Assembly (NCBI RefSeq): GCF_900111745.1
Contig: NZ_FOIJ01000002.1
Coordinates: 744,001-808,000 of the forward strand
DNA length: 64,000 nt
Direction: 5' to 3'
From: Stigmatella erecta
GTDB lineage: Bacteria; Myxococcota; Myxococcia; Myxococcales; Myxococcaceae
The position numbers and the translations under genes are program-made. Below the pieces are notes generated by a model that saw nothing but the letters and a program-made list of their open reading frames with translations, did no database searches and was not told the DNA's origin. Positions 37,101-44,071 of the stretch are shown here, one piece after another. Each line of letters starts with the position of its first letter. The first letter of the stretch is position 1.

Positions 37101-37890
37101 GGTGGTCGGCCAGCAGGGCCGCCTGGTTGCGGCGCTTGAAGGGCAGCCGCCGCGTGGCCAGGAAGTAGGCCATCACCCCCAGCGAGTACAGGTCCGCGCG
37201 CCCATCGATGCTGGCGCCGCGCTGCCACTCGGGCGCCATGTACTCCAGGGTCCCCTTGAGCTTGCCGGGGCTGGGGGTGCCCAGCTGGTGCATCACCCCG
37301 AAGTCCATCAACTTCACATCCCCGGTCTCGGTGATGCGCACGTTGCTGGCCTTGATGTCGCAGTGGACGTACAGCCGCGCGTGGATGAAGGCCAGCACCT
37401 GCGCCATCTGGATCAAGATGCGGTAGATGGTGGGCGTATCCAGCAGCTGCTCGCGCGCCAGCACGCTCAGGTCCTTGCCCCCCACCACCTCCATGGTGAT
37501 GAAGCGGTTGCCCGAGGCCGTCATGCCCCAGTCGAACACCTGGAGGGTGCCCGGGTGCTGGAGCTTCGTCATGGCGTAGAACTCGTGCCGGAACATCAGC
37601 ACCAGCTCCTCCACCTTGGCCGGGCTCAACCCGTCGGGAACCTGCATCTCCTTGAGGGCCACGGCGCGCATTTCCTGGAGGTCTTCCGCCAGCCAGATGC
37701 GCCCCATGCCCCCCGCGCCCAGCACCTCGATGATCTGGTAGCGGCCCTTCACCAGGGTGCCCGCCTCCAGCGAGCGGCGCACCACGGGCCGCAGCCCTTC
37801 CTGGAAGAACGAGGTGCGGCTCCGGTCCTCCAACGTGCCCAGCGTCGGGCTACGCTCGTCGAGGACTGAAGTCTTTTCTTCGTCGCTCAT
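34174..37890 (-). CDS. Serine/threonine kinase fused to AAA ATPase and TPR-like region
   Basis: A 1238-residue signalling protein. The Pkn2-type kinase domain (about 50-310) has GAGGMG at 59-64, Lys80, Glu103, the catalytic HCDIKASN (Asp178) and DFG at 196-198. The HCD in place of HRD makes it a non-RD kinase. A STAND/AAA_16-like ATPase follows, with Walker A APTGVGKS near residue 360 and a Walker B-like FEDLQWAD. The C-terminal third (about 720-1238) is helical and TPR-like, with many Ala-rich repeats. Such kinase-ATPase-TPR fusions are abundant in myxobacteria, where they are thought to sense stress and control development. Start at ATG 37890; the extra frame upstream is not needed. Confidence 0.9.
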   Translation of the reverse strand: MSDEEKTSVLDERSPTLGTLEDRSRTSFFQEGLRPVVRRSLEAGTLVKGRYQIIEVLGAGGMGRIWLAEDLQEMRAVALKEMQVPDGLSPAKVEELVLMFRHEFYAMTKLQHPGTLQVFDWGMTASGNRFITMEVVGGKDLSVLAREQLLDTPTIYRILIQMAQVLAFIHARLYVHCDIKASNVRITETGDVKLMDFGVMHQLGTPSPGKLKGTLEYMAPEWQRGASIDGRADLYSLGVMAYFLATRRLPFKRRNQAALLADHLTRQPPKPSTLCAVAPALEDIILRLLAKDPRDRFQDAGALLDALCQASGQPLPEEPLAARASYLHVPEVVGRERELERLMHSLAEAEWGQSRALLVGAPTGVGKSRLLQEFELQAKLAEMAYGLGQCRAEGLAPLAPVVQALRCLVPLTSPELGERLGPMLGRVAPALAAAGPCPRFKDEDAEKIALFGALTEWLQALAQRYTFVLCFEDLQWADSATVEVLNVIIRALHHSRGLVVGSFRPDLLSRLSLAFQTVDEGLATVMELAPLTARDMETLVQQALPGLEVPPGFVTRLHATTAGNAFFATECLRALVEEEALRRVGGRWRAEADLSTCPLPATIEQAVLARLDTVPPDRVALLRRLAPAGRSLELPMVRALAGMIEVDLFQALDDILARQFLQLSEGRYIFTHDAVHQALYESTPEEARRAFHGRVAEVLRSRGGDSPAAQRAVGYHFARSTQPRRAIEPLLRAGHASIEAKALQDATLLLREAASLLEQEPPSAERNAQLVQTWATLIEVSHTSEPPTALTYAEKLFGHWDASVDLAAGRLEALEQLDGARTAPEEERAARLSHVFRGMVLGASPRPVDVFWKKAELQILQAISLALLGREEDLRALVERLDTEQPVDSPYRAGVLIARAGLCLHTGHFAGVLRAQREQVERLRAFRDAVGGRPSRWLAWALGMGCYFLNMVRALRGEPLDAEATRDGFEVAEAYGFSDIRMNHLFTQLVRACFTGDAVALAPVSAEKAELIRKLGNPRLPERNLAIYLPPFHLERGEPAQVDAVLARGQAVARALPEDRVLQRSLQVFTACRDMLAGEVGAARESLARALAAACEKPCRMETLVRVYQARFERAEGREAAAREAAEAALARALAPLTENPFDEVLARRALAPLVPFEEGLGHLKRALAVAEESRNLLQTGLVNLALAELWRGRSPLEAGQALASAERAFRAANAPGLLALAAERRGAGIQREGLCAG

Positions 37891-38236
37891 CACGGCGCGG
37901 ATGGGAACAGGGACGAGTGCGGAGGCCAGAGCGTGAGATATCACCTTTCAGTACCCAGATCTCCTTCTGCGGATCTCCACGCCGTCCCGGCCCATTCGGA
38001 CGAACGGGCGCTGCACCGCGCCGGGCCGGACGCGAGTCCTTGCGACAAGACGCTACGTGCTTGAGTTAACGGCCTGTTTTTTTGTCATCAACCTCCCGAG
38101 GGGCCAAGCGAGGGGCACCCACACGCCGCGAGGCTGGCTCGGGGGGCAAGCGTGCCCCGGACAGCGTGCCTGGGCGTGCGCATCGTCCTCCTGATGTCCC
38201 CATGTGGGCCCTGGGCCCAGGGCGAGGAGACGAACG
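37891..38236. other. Intergenic region between divergent genes, about 346 bp
   Basis: No gene is apparent here. It contains a run of seven T, a GTTAAC palindrome and a pair of GGAGATC direct repeats near 37960-37980 (minus strand). It must hold promoters for the kinase gene (minus) and the lipoprotein protease gene (plus). I find no convincing -35/-10 pair in either direction. A GAGGAGA ribosome-binding site precedes the protease start. Confidence 0.5.
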
Positions 38237-38875
38237 ATGCGCGCTTTCCCCCTCTTCGGACTTCCCCTCCTGCTGGGCGGGGCCCTGATGACGGCGTGCG
38301 GCGAAATGGAGGAGCCCGGGGTCCTGGGGCCGGAGGCCTTGCGTGAGGCCACGGTGACGCTGGTCCCCGGCCACTGCGCCGGGGTCATCGTCGAGGATGG
38401 CCGCCACCTGCTGACCGCAGCGCACTGTGTGGACCCGCAGGCCCCGCGCATCGAGGCGGAGCTGCCCAGCGGGGCGAGGGTGAGCGGCCAGGCCCTGCGC
38501 ATCGACCCCGGTCAGGACCTGGCCCTCTTCCAGCTCGACGCGGTGGCCCCCGTGACGCCCCTGCCCGTCTCCCCGGAGCTGCCCACCCCGGGCGAGCCGC
38601 TCCTCTTCGCGGGCCGCCCGGACCGGCCGGGAGCGCTCCAGCAGGTCTGGCTCGAGCGGCTGGGCCGGTGCCCCTCGCTGCCGGACGTGCCCCAGGCCCT
38701 GTTCACCACGCTGCGCGGGGAAAAAGGCGACTCGGGCGCGCCCGTGGTGGATGCCCAGATGCAGGTGGTGGGGCTGGTCCACGGGGGCGCGGCCTGCAGC
38801 ATCGCCGCCCCCACGGCGAGCTTCGCCCCGGTGGTGCGGCAGTCCGTCGAGGACGAGCTCCTCGCCGCGCAGTGA
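38237..38875 (+). CDS. Trypsin-like serine protease, lipoprotein
   Basis: A 212-residue chymotrypsin-fold protease with a lipoprotein signal (lipobox TAC, Cys21). The catalytic triad is recognisable: His in LTAAHC, Asp in GQDLALFQ and Ser in KGDSGAPVV. The protein is short and cysteine-poor, like bacterial S1 proteases of the DegP/glutamyl-endopeptidase fringe. A GAGGAGA site lies directly upstream of the ATG. It should be anchored outside the cytoplasm. The natural substrate is unknown. The next gene, a response regulator, follows after 150 bp and may be separate. Confidence 0.86.
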   Translation: MRAFPLFGLPLLLGGALMTACGEMEEPGVLGPEALREATVTLVPGHCAGVIVEDGRHLLTAAHCVDPQAPRIEAELPSGARVSGQALRIDPGQDLALFQLDAVAPVTPLPVSPELPTPGEPLLFAGRPDRPGALQQVWLERLGRCPSLPDVPQALFTTLRGEKGDSGAPVVDAQMQVVGLVHGGAACSIAAPTASFAPVVRQSVEDELLAAQ

Positions 38876-39026
38876 GGGCAGCCCCCGGAAGGCGATGGGT
38901 CTATATGGACCCCTTTCTTTCCGGGCTCTTGCGGGAGATGCTTTGTCCTCCGTAGGACGAAACCCCTCCCGCGGCACCCAGTGGGCCTGGGCCCGCCGGG
39001 AGTTCTCACTTCGAGCCCTCACACCC

Positions 39027-39425
39027 ATGAAGCCTCGGGTTCTCATCGTGGAGAATACCTGGACGATGCGGGAGACGCTGCGCCTGCTGCTGTCCGGGGA
39101 ATTCGAGTGCTCGGTGGCCGCGGATGGAGAGACCGGACTCGCGTTGCTGCTGGAGCACCCGGTGGACCTGCTCATCTCCGACGTCGGTCTGGACGGGATG
39201 GACGGCTATGAGCTGTGCTGCCGGGCACGGGCCGAGCCGCAGCTGCAGCACCTGCGCATCCTCTTCGTCAGCGGCCACATGCCCCGGCTCGATGCGCCGG
39301 CCTGCTGCCAGCCGGACGCGTACCTCGTCAAACCCGTGAAGCCCCCGGTGCTCATCGCCCACCTGAACGCCCTGCTCCACCCGGAGCCGGCCGAGCTGCC
39401 CCGGCGGGTGGGCCGGCAGCACTGA
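39027..39425 (+). CDS. Single-domain response regulator
   Basis: A 132-residue CheY-like receiver without an output domain. The phospho-acceptor is Asp52 (LISDVGLDG), and the conserved Lys is Lys102 in YLVKPVKPP. The acidic pocket is VEN (Glu9-Asn10) instead of the usual paired acids, so metal binding or phosphorylation kinetics may be altered. The partner kinase is not evident; the adjacent genes are a protease and pruA. The open frame upstream could extend the protein by 44 residues, but the standard receiver start is at MKPRVLIVEN. Confidence 0.85.
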   Translation: MKPRVLIVENTWTMRETLRLLLSGEFECSVAADGETGLALLLEHPVDLLISDVGLDGMDGYELCCRARAEPQLQHLRILFVSGHMPRLDAPACCQPDAYLVKPVKPPVLIAHLNALLHPEPAELPRRVGRQH

Positions 39426-39542
39426 GGCCCGCTGCCCCCCGGCCCAGGCTGTTGGCCGTGGACAGGAAGCGGGGCTTTCTCATTCTCCCTCGGAGGCCAC
39501 GGGCTATGCTGCGCCGCCCTTCTGCCCGAACCGAGGTGCTGC

Positions 39543-41180
39543 TTGATCAACGCCCTGACCCGCGTTCCCCCTGCCCAGAACGAGCCCATCCTCTCCTACG
39601 CCCCCGGCGCCCCCGAGCGCGCCGTGCTGCAGAGCACGCTCCAGCGGATGGCCTCCGAGCGCCTCGACATCCCGCTCATCATCGGCGGCAAGGAAGTGCG
39701 CACCGGCAAGACGGATGAAGTGCGCATGCCGCACAAGCACTCCCACGTGCTGGCCACCCTGCACGAGGCGAACGCGGGCCACGTGGAGCAGGCCATCCAG
39801 AACGCGCTCTCGGTGAAGGACGCGTGGAGCCAGATGCCCTTCCAGGAGCGCGCCGCCATCTTCCTGCGCGCCGCGGAGCTGCTGGCCACGCGCTACCGCC
39901 CGCTCCTCAACGCCTCCACCATGCTGGGCCAGTCGAAGACGGCCCACCAGGCGGAGATCGACGCGGCGTGCGAGGCCATCGACTTCCTGCGCTTCAACGT
40001 GGCCTTCGCCGAGCAGCTCCTGTCCCAGCAGCCGCTGAGCGCGCCGCAGACGTGGAACCTGACGGACTACCGCCCCCTGGACGGCTTCGTGTTCGCGGTG
40101 GCGCCCTTCAACTTCACCTCCATCGCGCTCAACCTGTGCACCGCCCCGGCGCTCATGGGCAACGTGGTGCTGTTCAAGCCGGCCTCCACCGCGGCCTACA
40201 GCGCGTGGTTCGTCATGGAGCTGCTGCGCGAGGCGGGGCTGCCCGACGGCGTCATCAACTTCCTGCCCGGCGATGGGCCCACCATCGGCAACGTGGCGCT
40301 GACGAGCCCGCACCTGGGCGGCATCCACTTCACCGGCTCCACGCCGACCTTCCAGGGCATGTGGCGCACGGTGGGCGAGAACATCCAGCGCTACAAGCAG
40401 TACCCCCGGCTGGTGGGGGAGACGGGCGGCAAGGACTTCATCTTCGCTCACGCCTCGGCGGCGGATGACGTGGACGCGCTGGCCACCGCCATCGTGCGCG
40501 GCGGCTACGAGTACCAGGGGCAGAAGTGCTCGGCCGCCTCGCGCGTCTACATCCCCGAGTCGATCTGGCCCAAGCTCAAGCCGCGCCTGCAGGAGTTCAT
40601 CTCCGAGTTGCGCATGGGCGATGTGACGGACTTCCGCAACTTCATGGGCGCCGTCATCGACGAGAAGTCCTTCAAGAAGGTCTCTTCCTACATCGAGCTG
40701 GCGAAGGCGGGCGGCGCCGAGGCCTCCATCGTGGCCGGCGGCGACGCGGACCGCAGCGAGGGCTGGTTCGTGAAGCCCACGCTCGTGCAGCTCACCAACC
40801 CGCGCCACCGCATCATGCAGGAGGAGATCTTCGCCCCGCTGGTCGGCGTGCACGTGTACCCGGACGCGCGGTTCGAGGAGACGCTGCGCGAGTGTGACCA
40901 GGCGGCCACGTACGCGCTCACGGGCGCGGTGTTCGCGCGGGACCGGAAGGCCATCGCCACCGCGTCGCGCGAGCTGCGCCACGCGGCCGGCAACTTCTAC
41001 ATCAACGACAAGCCCACGGGCGCCGTCGTGGGGCAGCAGCCGTTCGGCGGCTCGCGCGCCTCGGGCACCAACGACAAGGCGGGCTCCATGCTCAACCTCG
41101 TCCGGTGGACCTCTCCGCGCACCATCAAGGAGACGTTCGTTCCCCCCACCCGCGTGCCGTACCCCTTCATGCAGGGCTGA
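39543..41180 (+). CDS. pruA: L-glutamate gamma-semialdehyde dehydrogenase (1-pyrroline-5-carboxylate dehydrogenase)
   Basis: Aldehyde dehydrogenase that oxidises glutamate semialdehyde to glutamate in proline and arginine breakdown; 545 residues. The sequence resembles the eukaryote-type P5CDH (ALDH4A1) along its length. Examples are the start DIPLIIGGKEVRTG, the VAPFNFTSIALN cofactor region, the PRLVGETGGKDF loop and the catalytic Cys in EYQGQKCSAASR. The start codon is TTG at 39543, supported by a GAGG sequence 6 nt upstream; there is no suitable ATG. No proline dehydrogenase gene is adjacent, so it is not fused as in PutA. Confidence 0.93.
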   Translation: MINALTRVPPAQNEPILSYAPGAPERAVLQSTLQRMASERLDIPLIIGGKEVRTGKTDEVRMPHKHSHVLATLHEANAGHVEQAIQNALSVKDAWSQMPFQERAAIFLRAAELLATRYRPLLNASTMLGQSKTAHQAEIDAACEAIDFLRFNVAFAEQLLSQQPLSAPQTWNLTDYRPLDGFVFAVAPFNFTSIALNLCTAPALMGNVVLFKPASTAAYSAWFVMELLREAGLPDGVINFLPGDGPTIGNVALTSPHLGGIHFTGSTPTFQGMWRTVGENIQRYKQYPRLVGETGGKDFIFAHASAADDVDALATAIVRGGYEYQGQKCSAASRVYIPESIWPKLKPRLQEFISELRMGDVTDFRNFMGAVIDEKSFKKVSSYIELAKAGGAEASIVAGGDADRSEGWFVKPTLVQLTNPRHRIMQEEIFAPLVGVHVYPDARFEETLRECDQAATYALTGAVFARDRKAIATASRELRHAAGNFYINDKPTGAVVGQQPFGGSRASGTNDKAGSMLNLVRWTSPRTIKETFVPPTRVPYPFMQG

Positions 41181-41185
41181 GCCGG

Positions 41186-42028
41186 ATGCCATTTCAGGGA
41201 CTTGGTGGACTGGAGACGTACGCGCTTGAGGATGGCGGCTGCCGCGTGGAGGTCATCCCCTCGCGCGGGGCCCTCATCACCCGGATGACGGTGGACGGGG
41301 ACGAGGTGCTCTACCTGGACGAGAGCACCGTGGTGGACCCCACGAAGAACGTGCGCGGCGGCATCCCCGTGCTCTTCCCCGCCGCCGGGCGGCTCCCCGG
41401 GGACACCTACCCGGTGGAGCGGCAGGCGTACACGATGGCGCAGCATGGCTTCGCCCGGAAGCTGCCGTGGACGGTGCGGCAGGTGGAGAAGTCCCTGCTG
41501 GTCATGGGGCTCTCCTCCTCCGAGGAGACGCTGCGGCAGTACCCCTGGCGCTTCGATGCGCAGATTGCCCTGTCGCTGGAGGGCTCCCGGCTGACGATCG
41601 ACTTCGATCTGGAGAACCGGGACACGCGCCCGCTGCCGTTTCACCTGGGCTTCCACCCCTACTTCCAGGTGGCCCAGGCCGCCAAGGCGCAGGCCCGCGT
41701 GGAGACGGACGCCACCCACGCCTGGGACAACCAGCACAGCGTGGAGATCCCCATCACGGGGCTGGATCTGACGGCCTCCGAGGTGGACCTGCACCTGAGG
41801 GACCACTCGCGCCCGGGCACCACGCTGCACCGGGGCCCGGGACGAAGGCCCGTGCACCTGTCCTGGAGCCCCGAGTTCCGGGTGCTCGTGGTCTGGACGC
41901 TTCAGGGGCGCGACTTCGTCTGCGTGGAGCCCTGGACGGCCGCTGCGGGGGCCCTGGCCACCGGGGAAGGCCTGCTCACCGTGCCGCCTGAGGAACGCCT
42001 GTCGCTCGCCTTCGACATCGAAGGCTGA
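41186..42028 (+). CDS. Aldose 1-epimerase / galactose mutarotase family protein
   Basis: A 280-residue protein of the aldose 1-epimerase-like superfamily (beta-sandwich). It starts at ATG 41186, only 6 nt after the pruA stop. Sugar-binding residues are in place: His in MAQHGFARK, His in HLGFHPYF and Glu in VEPWTA. It could be a D-hexose-6-phosphate epimerase rather than a galactose mutarotase; sequence alone does not decide. The tight spacing to pruA suggests co-transcription, although the two pathways are unrelated. Confidence 0.87.
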   Translation: MPFQGLGGLETYALEDGGCRVEVIPSRGALITRMTVDGDEVLYLDESTVVDPTKNVRGGIPVLFPAAGRLPGDTYPVERQAYTMAQHGFARKLPWTVRQVEKSLLVMGLSSSEETLRQYPWRFDAQIALSLEGSRLTIDFDLENRDTRPLPFHLGFHPYFQVAQAAKAQARVETDATHAWDNQHSVEIPITGLDLTASEVDLHLRDHSRPGTTLHRGPGRRPVHLSWSPEFRVLVVWTLQGRDFVCVEPWTAAAGALATGEGLLTVPPEERLSLAFDIEG

Positions 42029-42037
42029 GCTACAAAA

Positions 42038-42757
42038 TCAGCCCTCTTGCCAAGGCCGCAACGGACGCAAGAGGCCAGCCTCATCGAGCAGAGCACGAAC
42101 GCGGTCAGCCAAAGTTGCGTGCTCCTCGCTGAAGGCACTGAACCGCTCAGGGGTAAGAATGACGAGGGTTCCCCTGTCCTCCACGGGTTCGACATGCACG
42201 GGAGCCGACAGTGGTGGCACCGTGCCGCGCAGCTGGGAGAAATACATTCCCCAGCCTACGAAAGTACCTGCATCGCCTTTCCCTGACGCCATCTCCCGAT
42301 GCTCGTTGCATGTAGCCACAGCCCATTCCGGCTCCCATGCAAGTGCCATGGCGCGCAGGATCCCGGTCATCACAGGGGCTGTCAGTACGCGGTCCGCAGT
42401 AGGACCCGCTGCAGGGAGCCTCAGCACACAAGCCTGAGGGTACGCGGAAGTCGCTGAGCCACAGGTCACGTTGACCGCAGACGCCGTGGCCACGGCGTCA
42501 CCCGCGAACAGGCAGAAGTCAAAGCCGTCTGGCCCTTGCTGGTTTTCTTCCGTCTCGAACATTCGTTCGAACACGGCTGCATCTGGGCTCACCAGGGTTC
42601 TCTGTTCTGCCTCAGGAGCAGCTGCGTCATTCCAGCACTTCCATGACGGGTCGCAGCTCTCCAAGAGCCGGAAGAAGCGTTCTGCACGCTGAGCACACGC
42701 TTCGGCGGTCTCTTGCCGGGCCAGCCAGTAGCAACCGGCATAGTAGGTCTCTGACAT
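42038..42757 (-). CDS. Imm52-family immunity protein
   Basis: A 239-residue protein matching the Imm52 family of polymorphic-toxin immunity proteins as I know it. It opens with MSETYYAGCYWLARQ and contains RAMALAWEPEW, GTFVGWGMYFS, RGTVPPL and the ending RPLRPWQEG. It should bind and neutralise a cognate toxin in the cytoplasm or at the membrane. A short lipoprotein-signal ORF lies 19 nt upstream, and no toxin domain is present. The ATG at 42757 has a GGAG site about 7 nt upstream. The region is visibly less GC-rich than its neighbours, consistent with horizontal acquisition. I regard it as an orphan immunity gene. Confidence 0.8.
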   Translation of the reverse strand: MSETYYAGCYWLARQETAEACAQRAERFFRLLESCDPSWKCWNDAAAPEAEQRTLVSPDAAVFERMFETEENQQGPDGFDFCLFAGDAVATASAVNVTCGSATSAYPQACVLRLPAAGPTADRVLTAPVMTGILRAMALAWEPEWAVATCNEHREMASGKGDAGTFVGWGMYFSQLRGTVPPLSAPVHVEPVEDRGTLVILTPERFSAFSEEHATLADRVRALLDEAGLLRPLRPWQEG

Positions 42758-42776
42758 CGAATGTCTCCGCGCCCGG

Positions 42777-42869
42777 CTACCTTGGCGGCACGTGAACAAC
42801 ATCGATTCTCTTCGAGCTACCGCACCCCACGAGAAGCCCCACCAGCAGCAGAACCACCCAACGTGGCAT
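42777..42869 (-). pseudogene. 30-codon lipoprotein-signal ORF, probable remnant of a lipoprotein toxin gene
   Basis: An ATG at 42869 follows an AGGAG ribosome-binding site. The 30-residue product starts MPRWVVLLLVGLLVGCGSS, a complete lipoprotein signal peptide with lipobox LVGC (Cys16). It then ends after 14 more residues (HVPPR) at a stop 19 nt before the Imm52 start. It is far too short to be a toxin. I interpret it as the surviving N-terminus of a SitA-like lipoprotein toxin (TIGR02269-type signal and leader), cut down by deletion or frameshift. It could instead be an intact tiny lipoprotein. The function of the remnant is unproven. Confidence 0.6.
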
Positions 42870-42958
42870 GAGCAATCTCCTGGCCTTATCCCTCTCACAC
42901 TGAGCGCACAAACCAGCTGATAAAGCAGCGGTGACGTACCCTCCGCTTTTGTTTGCAC

Positions 42959-44071
42959 TCACCCCGTGCCGGTGGGGCGCTCTCCCGAGGGAGGGAGGAA
43001 GGCCATGTCGTGCTGGCCCCAGAGCGGCGGCTGCGTCTCGCCCGTGAAGGCCCGGAGCTGGCGGTAGTCCCGGTACTCCGCCTGGAGCGTCAGCAAGTCT
43101 CCGGCCTGGACCCGTTGGTCTCCCTGCGGGTGGAGGATCTCCTTGTCCCCCCGCCGCAGGGACAGCGTCAGGGTGCCGAAGCGGTCGCGAATCTCCGAGA
43201 CGGTGATGCCCGGCAGCCCCGTGCGCGCCTCGAAGATGGACACCACCATCAGGTGTCCGCACACCCGGAACGAGTGGACGATGCGCGGATCCAACGCCGC
43301 CAGCGCCATGGCGGGCGCCGCCAGCGACGAGCTGGAGAGCGCCTCCGCCTTGAACGTGTCGCGCACCTTCGCCACCAGGTCGTCATCGAACAGGCGGATG
43401 ACCACCCGGATGTCCGGGTTGAGCCGCCGCGCGTCCAGGGCGATGTTCAGGTTGGCCAGATCATCGTCCGTCGAGCACACGATGGCCGAGGCCGCCTTCA
43501 CGTTCAGGCGCGGCAGGCACTGGGGGCTGCGGATGTCGTCGATGAGCAGCGGCACCTGCTCGTCCCGGAGGACGTTGACGAAGGCGGCATCCTCCTTCTT
43601 CTCCACCACCACCACGTCCTTGCCCATGGAGCGCAGCTGATCCACCACCCGGAAGCCCACGCGCCCCGCCCCGCACACGATGATGTGGCCCTTCAGCGTC
43701 TCGGCGATCACTTCGATCCACTCCTTGTCGCTCTTGTGCTTGGCGAAGAACAGGTACGCGAAGCGCACCACCCCATCCACCACCAGGGCAATCCCCACCG
43801 GCGGCACCAGCATGTTGAGCAGGATGCCCATCCAGTCGTTCGAGCAGTCCAGCGACGGCTGCCCGAACAGCAGGAAGTAGACGTGGTGCAGCGCCTTGCC
43901 CGCCCCCACCGGCTCACCGCCCGGAACCTCGCAGCGCCACTGGAACAGCGGCGGCGCCCCCAGGAACAGGACCGCCGTCAGCACCAGGGTGATGCGGAAG
44001 CGCTTGATGAGCGCGCGCAGGTACCGGAGGTTGGCCACCACGCGCCAGCGTGGAGGAGGCGTGTCCATCAT
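42959..44071 (-). CDS. RCK (TrkA-N) domain ion-channel-like protein lacking a recognisable selectivity filter
   Basis: A 370-residue membrane protein. Two transmembrane helices at about 25-45 and 75-105 (FRITLVLTAVLFLGA and ILLNMLVPPVGIALVVDGVVRFAYLF) enclose a short loop. An RCK domain follows with a Rossmann nucleotide-binding motif GAGRVGFRVV and a C-terminal TrkA_C-like part. The family normally forms K+ channels, but the loop (KALHHVYFLLFGQPSLDCSNDW) has no TVGYG-like filter. The RCK domain should sense nucleotide or ion. ATG 44071 overlaps the tatC stop by four bases (ATGA), so translation is probably coupled. The gene is the last of the tatB-tatC operon. Confidence 0.8.
   Translation of the reverse strand: MMDTPPPRWRVVANLRYLRALIKRFRITLVLTAVLFLGAPPLFQWRCEVPGGEPVGAGKALHHVYFLLFGQPSLDCSNDWMGILLNMLVPPVGIALVVDGVVRFAYLFFAKHKSDKEWIEVIAETLKGHIIVCGAGRVGFRVVDQLRSMGKDVVVVEKKEDAAFVNVLRDEQVPLLIDDIRSPQCLPRLNVKAASAIVCSTDDDLANLNIALDARRLNPDIRVVIRLFDDDLVAKVRDTFKAEALSSSSLAAPAMALAALDPRIVHSFRVCGHLMVVSIFEARTGLPGITVSEIRDRFGTLTLSLRRGDKEILHPQGDQRVQAGDLLTLQAEYRDYRQLRAFTGETQPPLWGQHDMAFLPPSGERPTGTG

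Noticed and set aside
39543-41180. Whether the pruA gene is a PutA fusion
   Set aside because: The N-terminus has no proline dehydrogenase domain and the length is that of a stand-alone dehydrogenase.
42777-43262. Longer frame that would join the lipoprotein-signal ORF to upstream sequence
   Set aside because: The upstream part overlaps the RCK channel gene and has no coding character; the internal ATG has its own ribosome-binding site.
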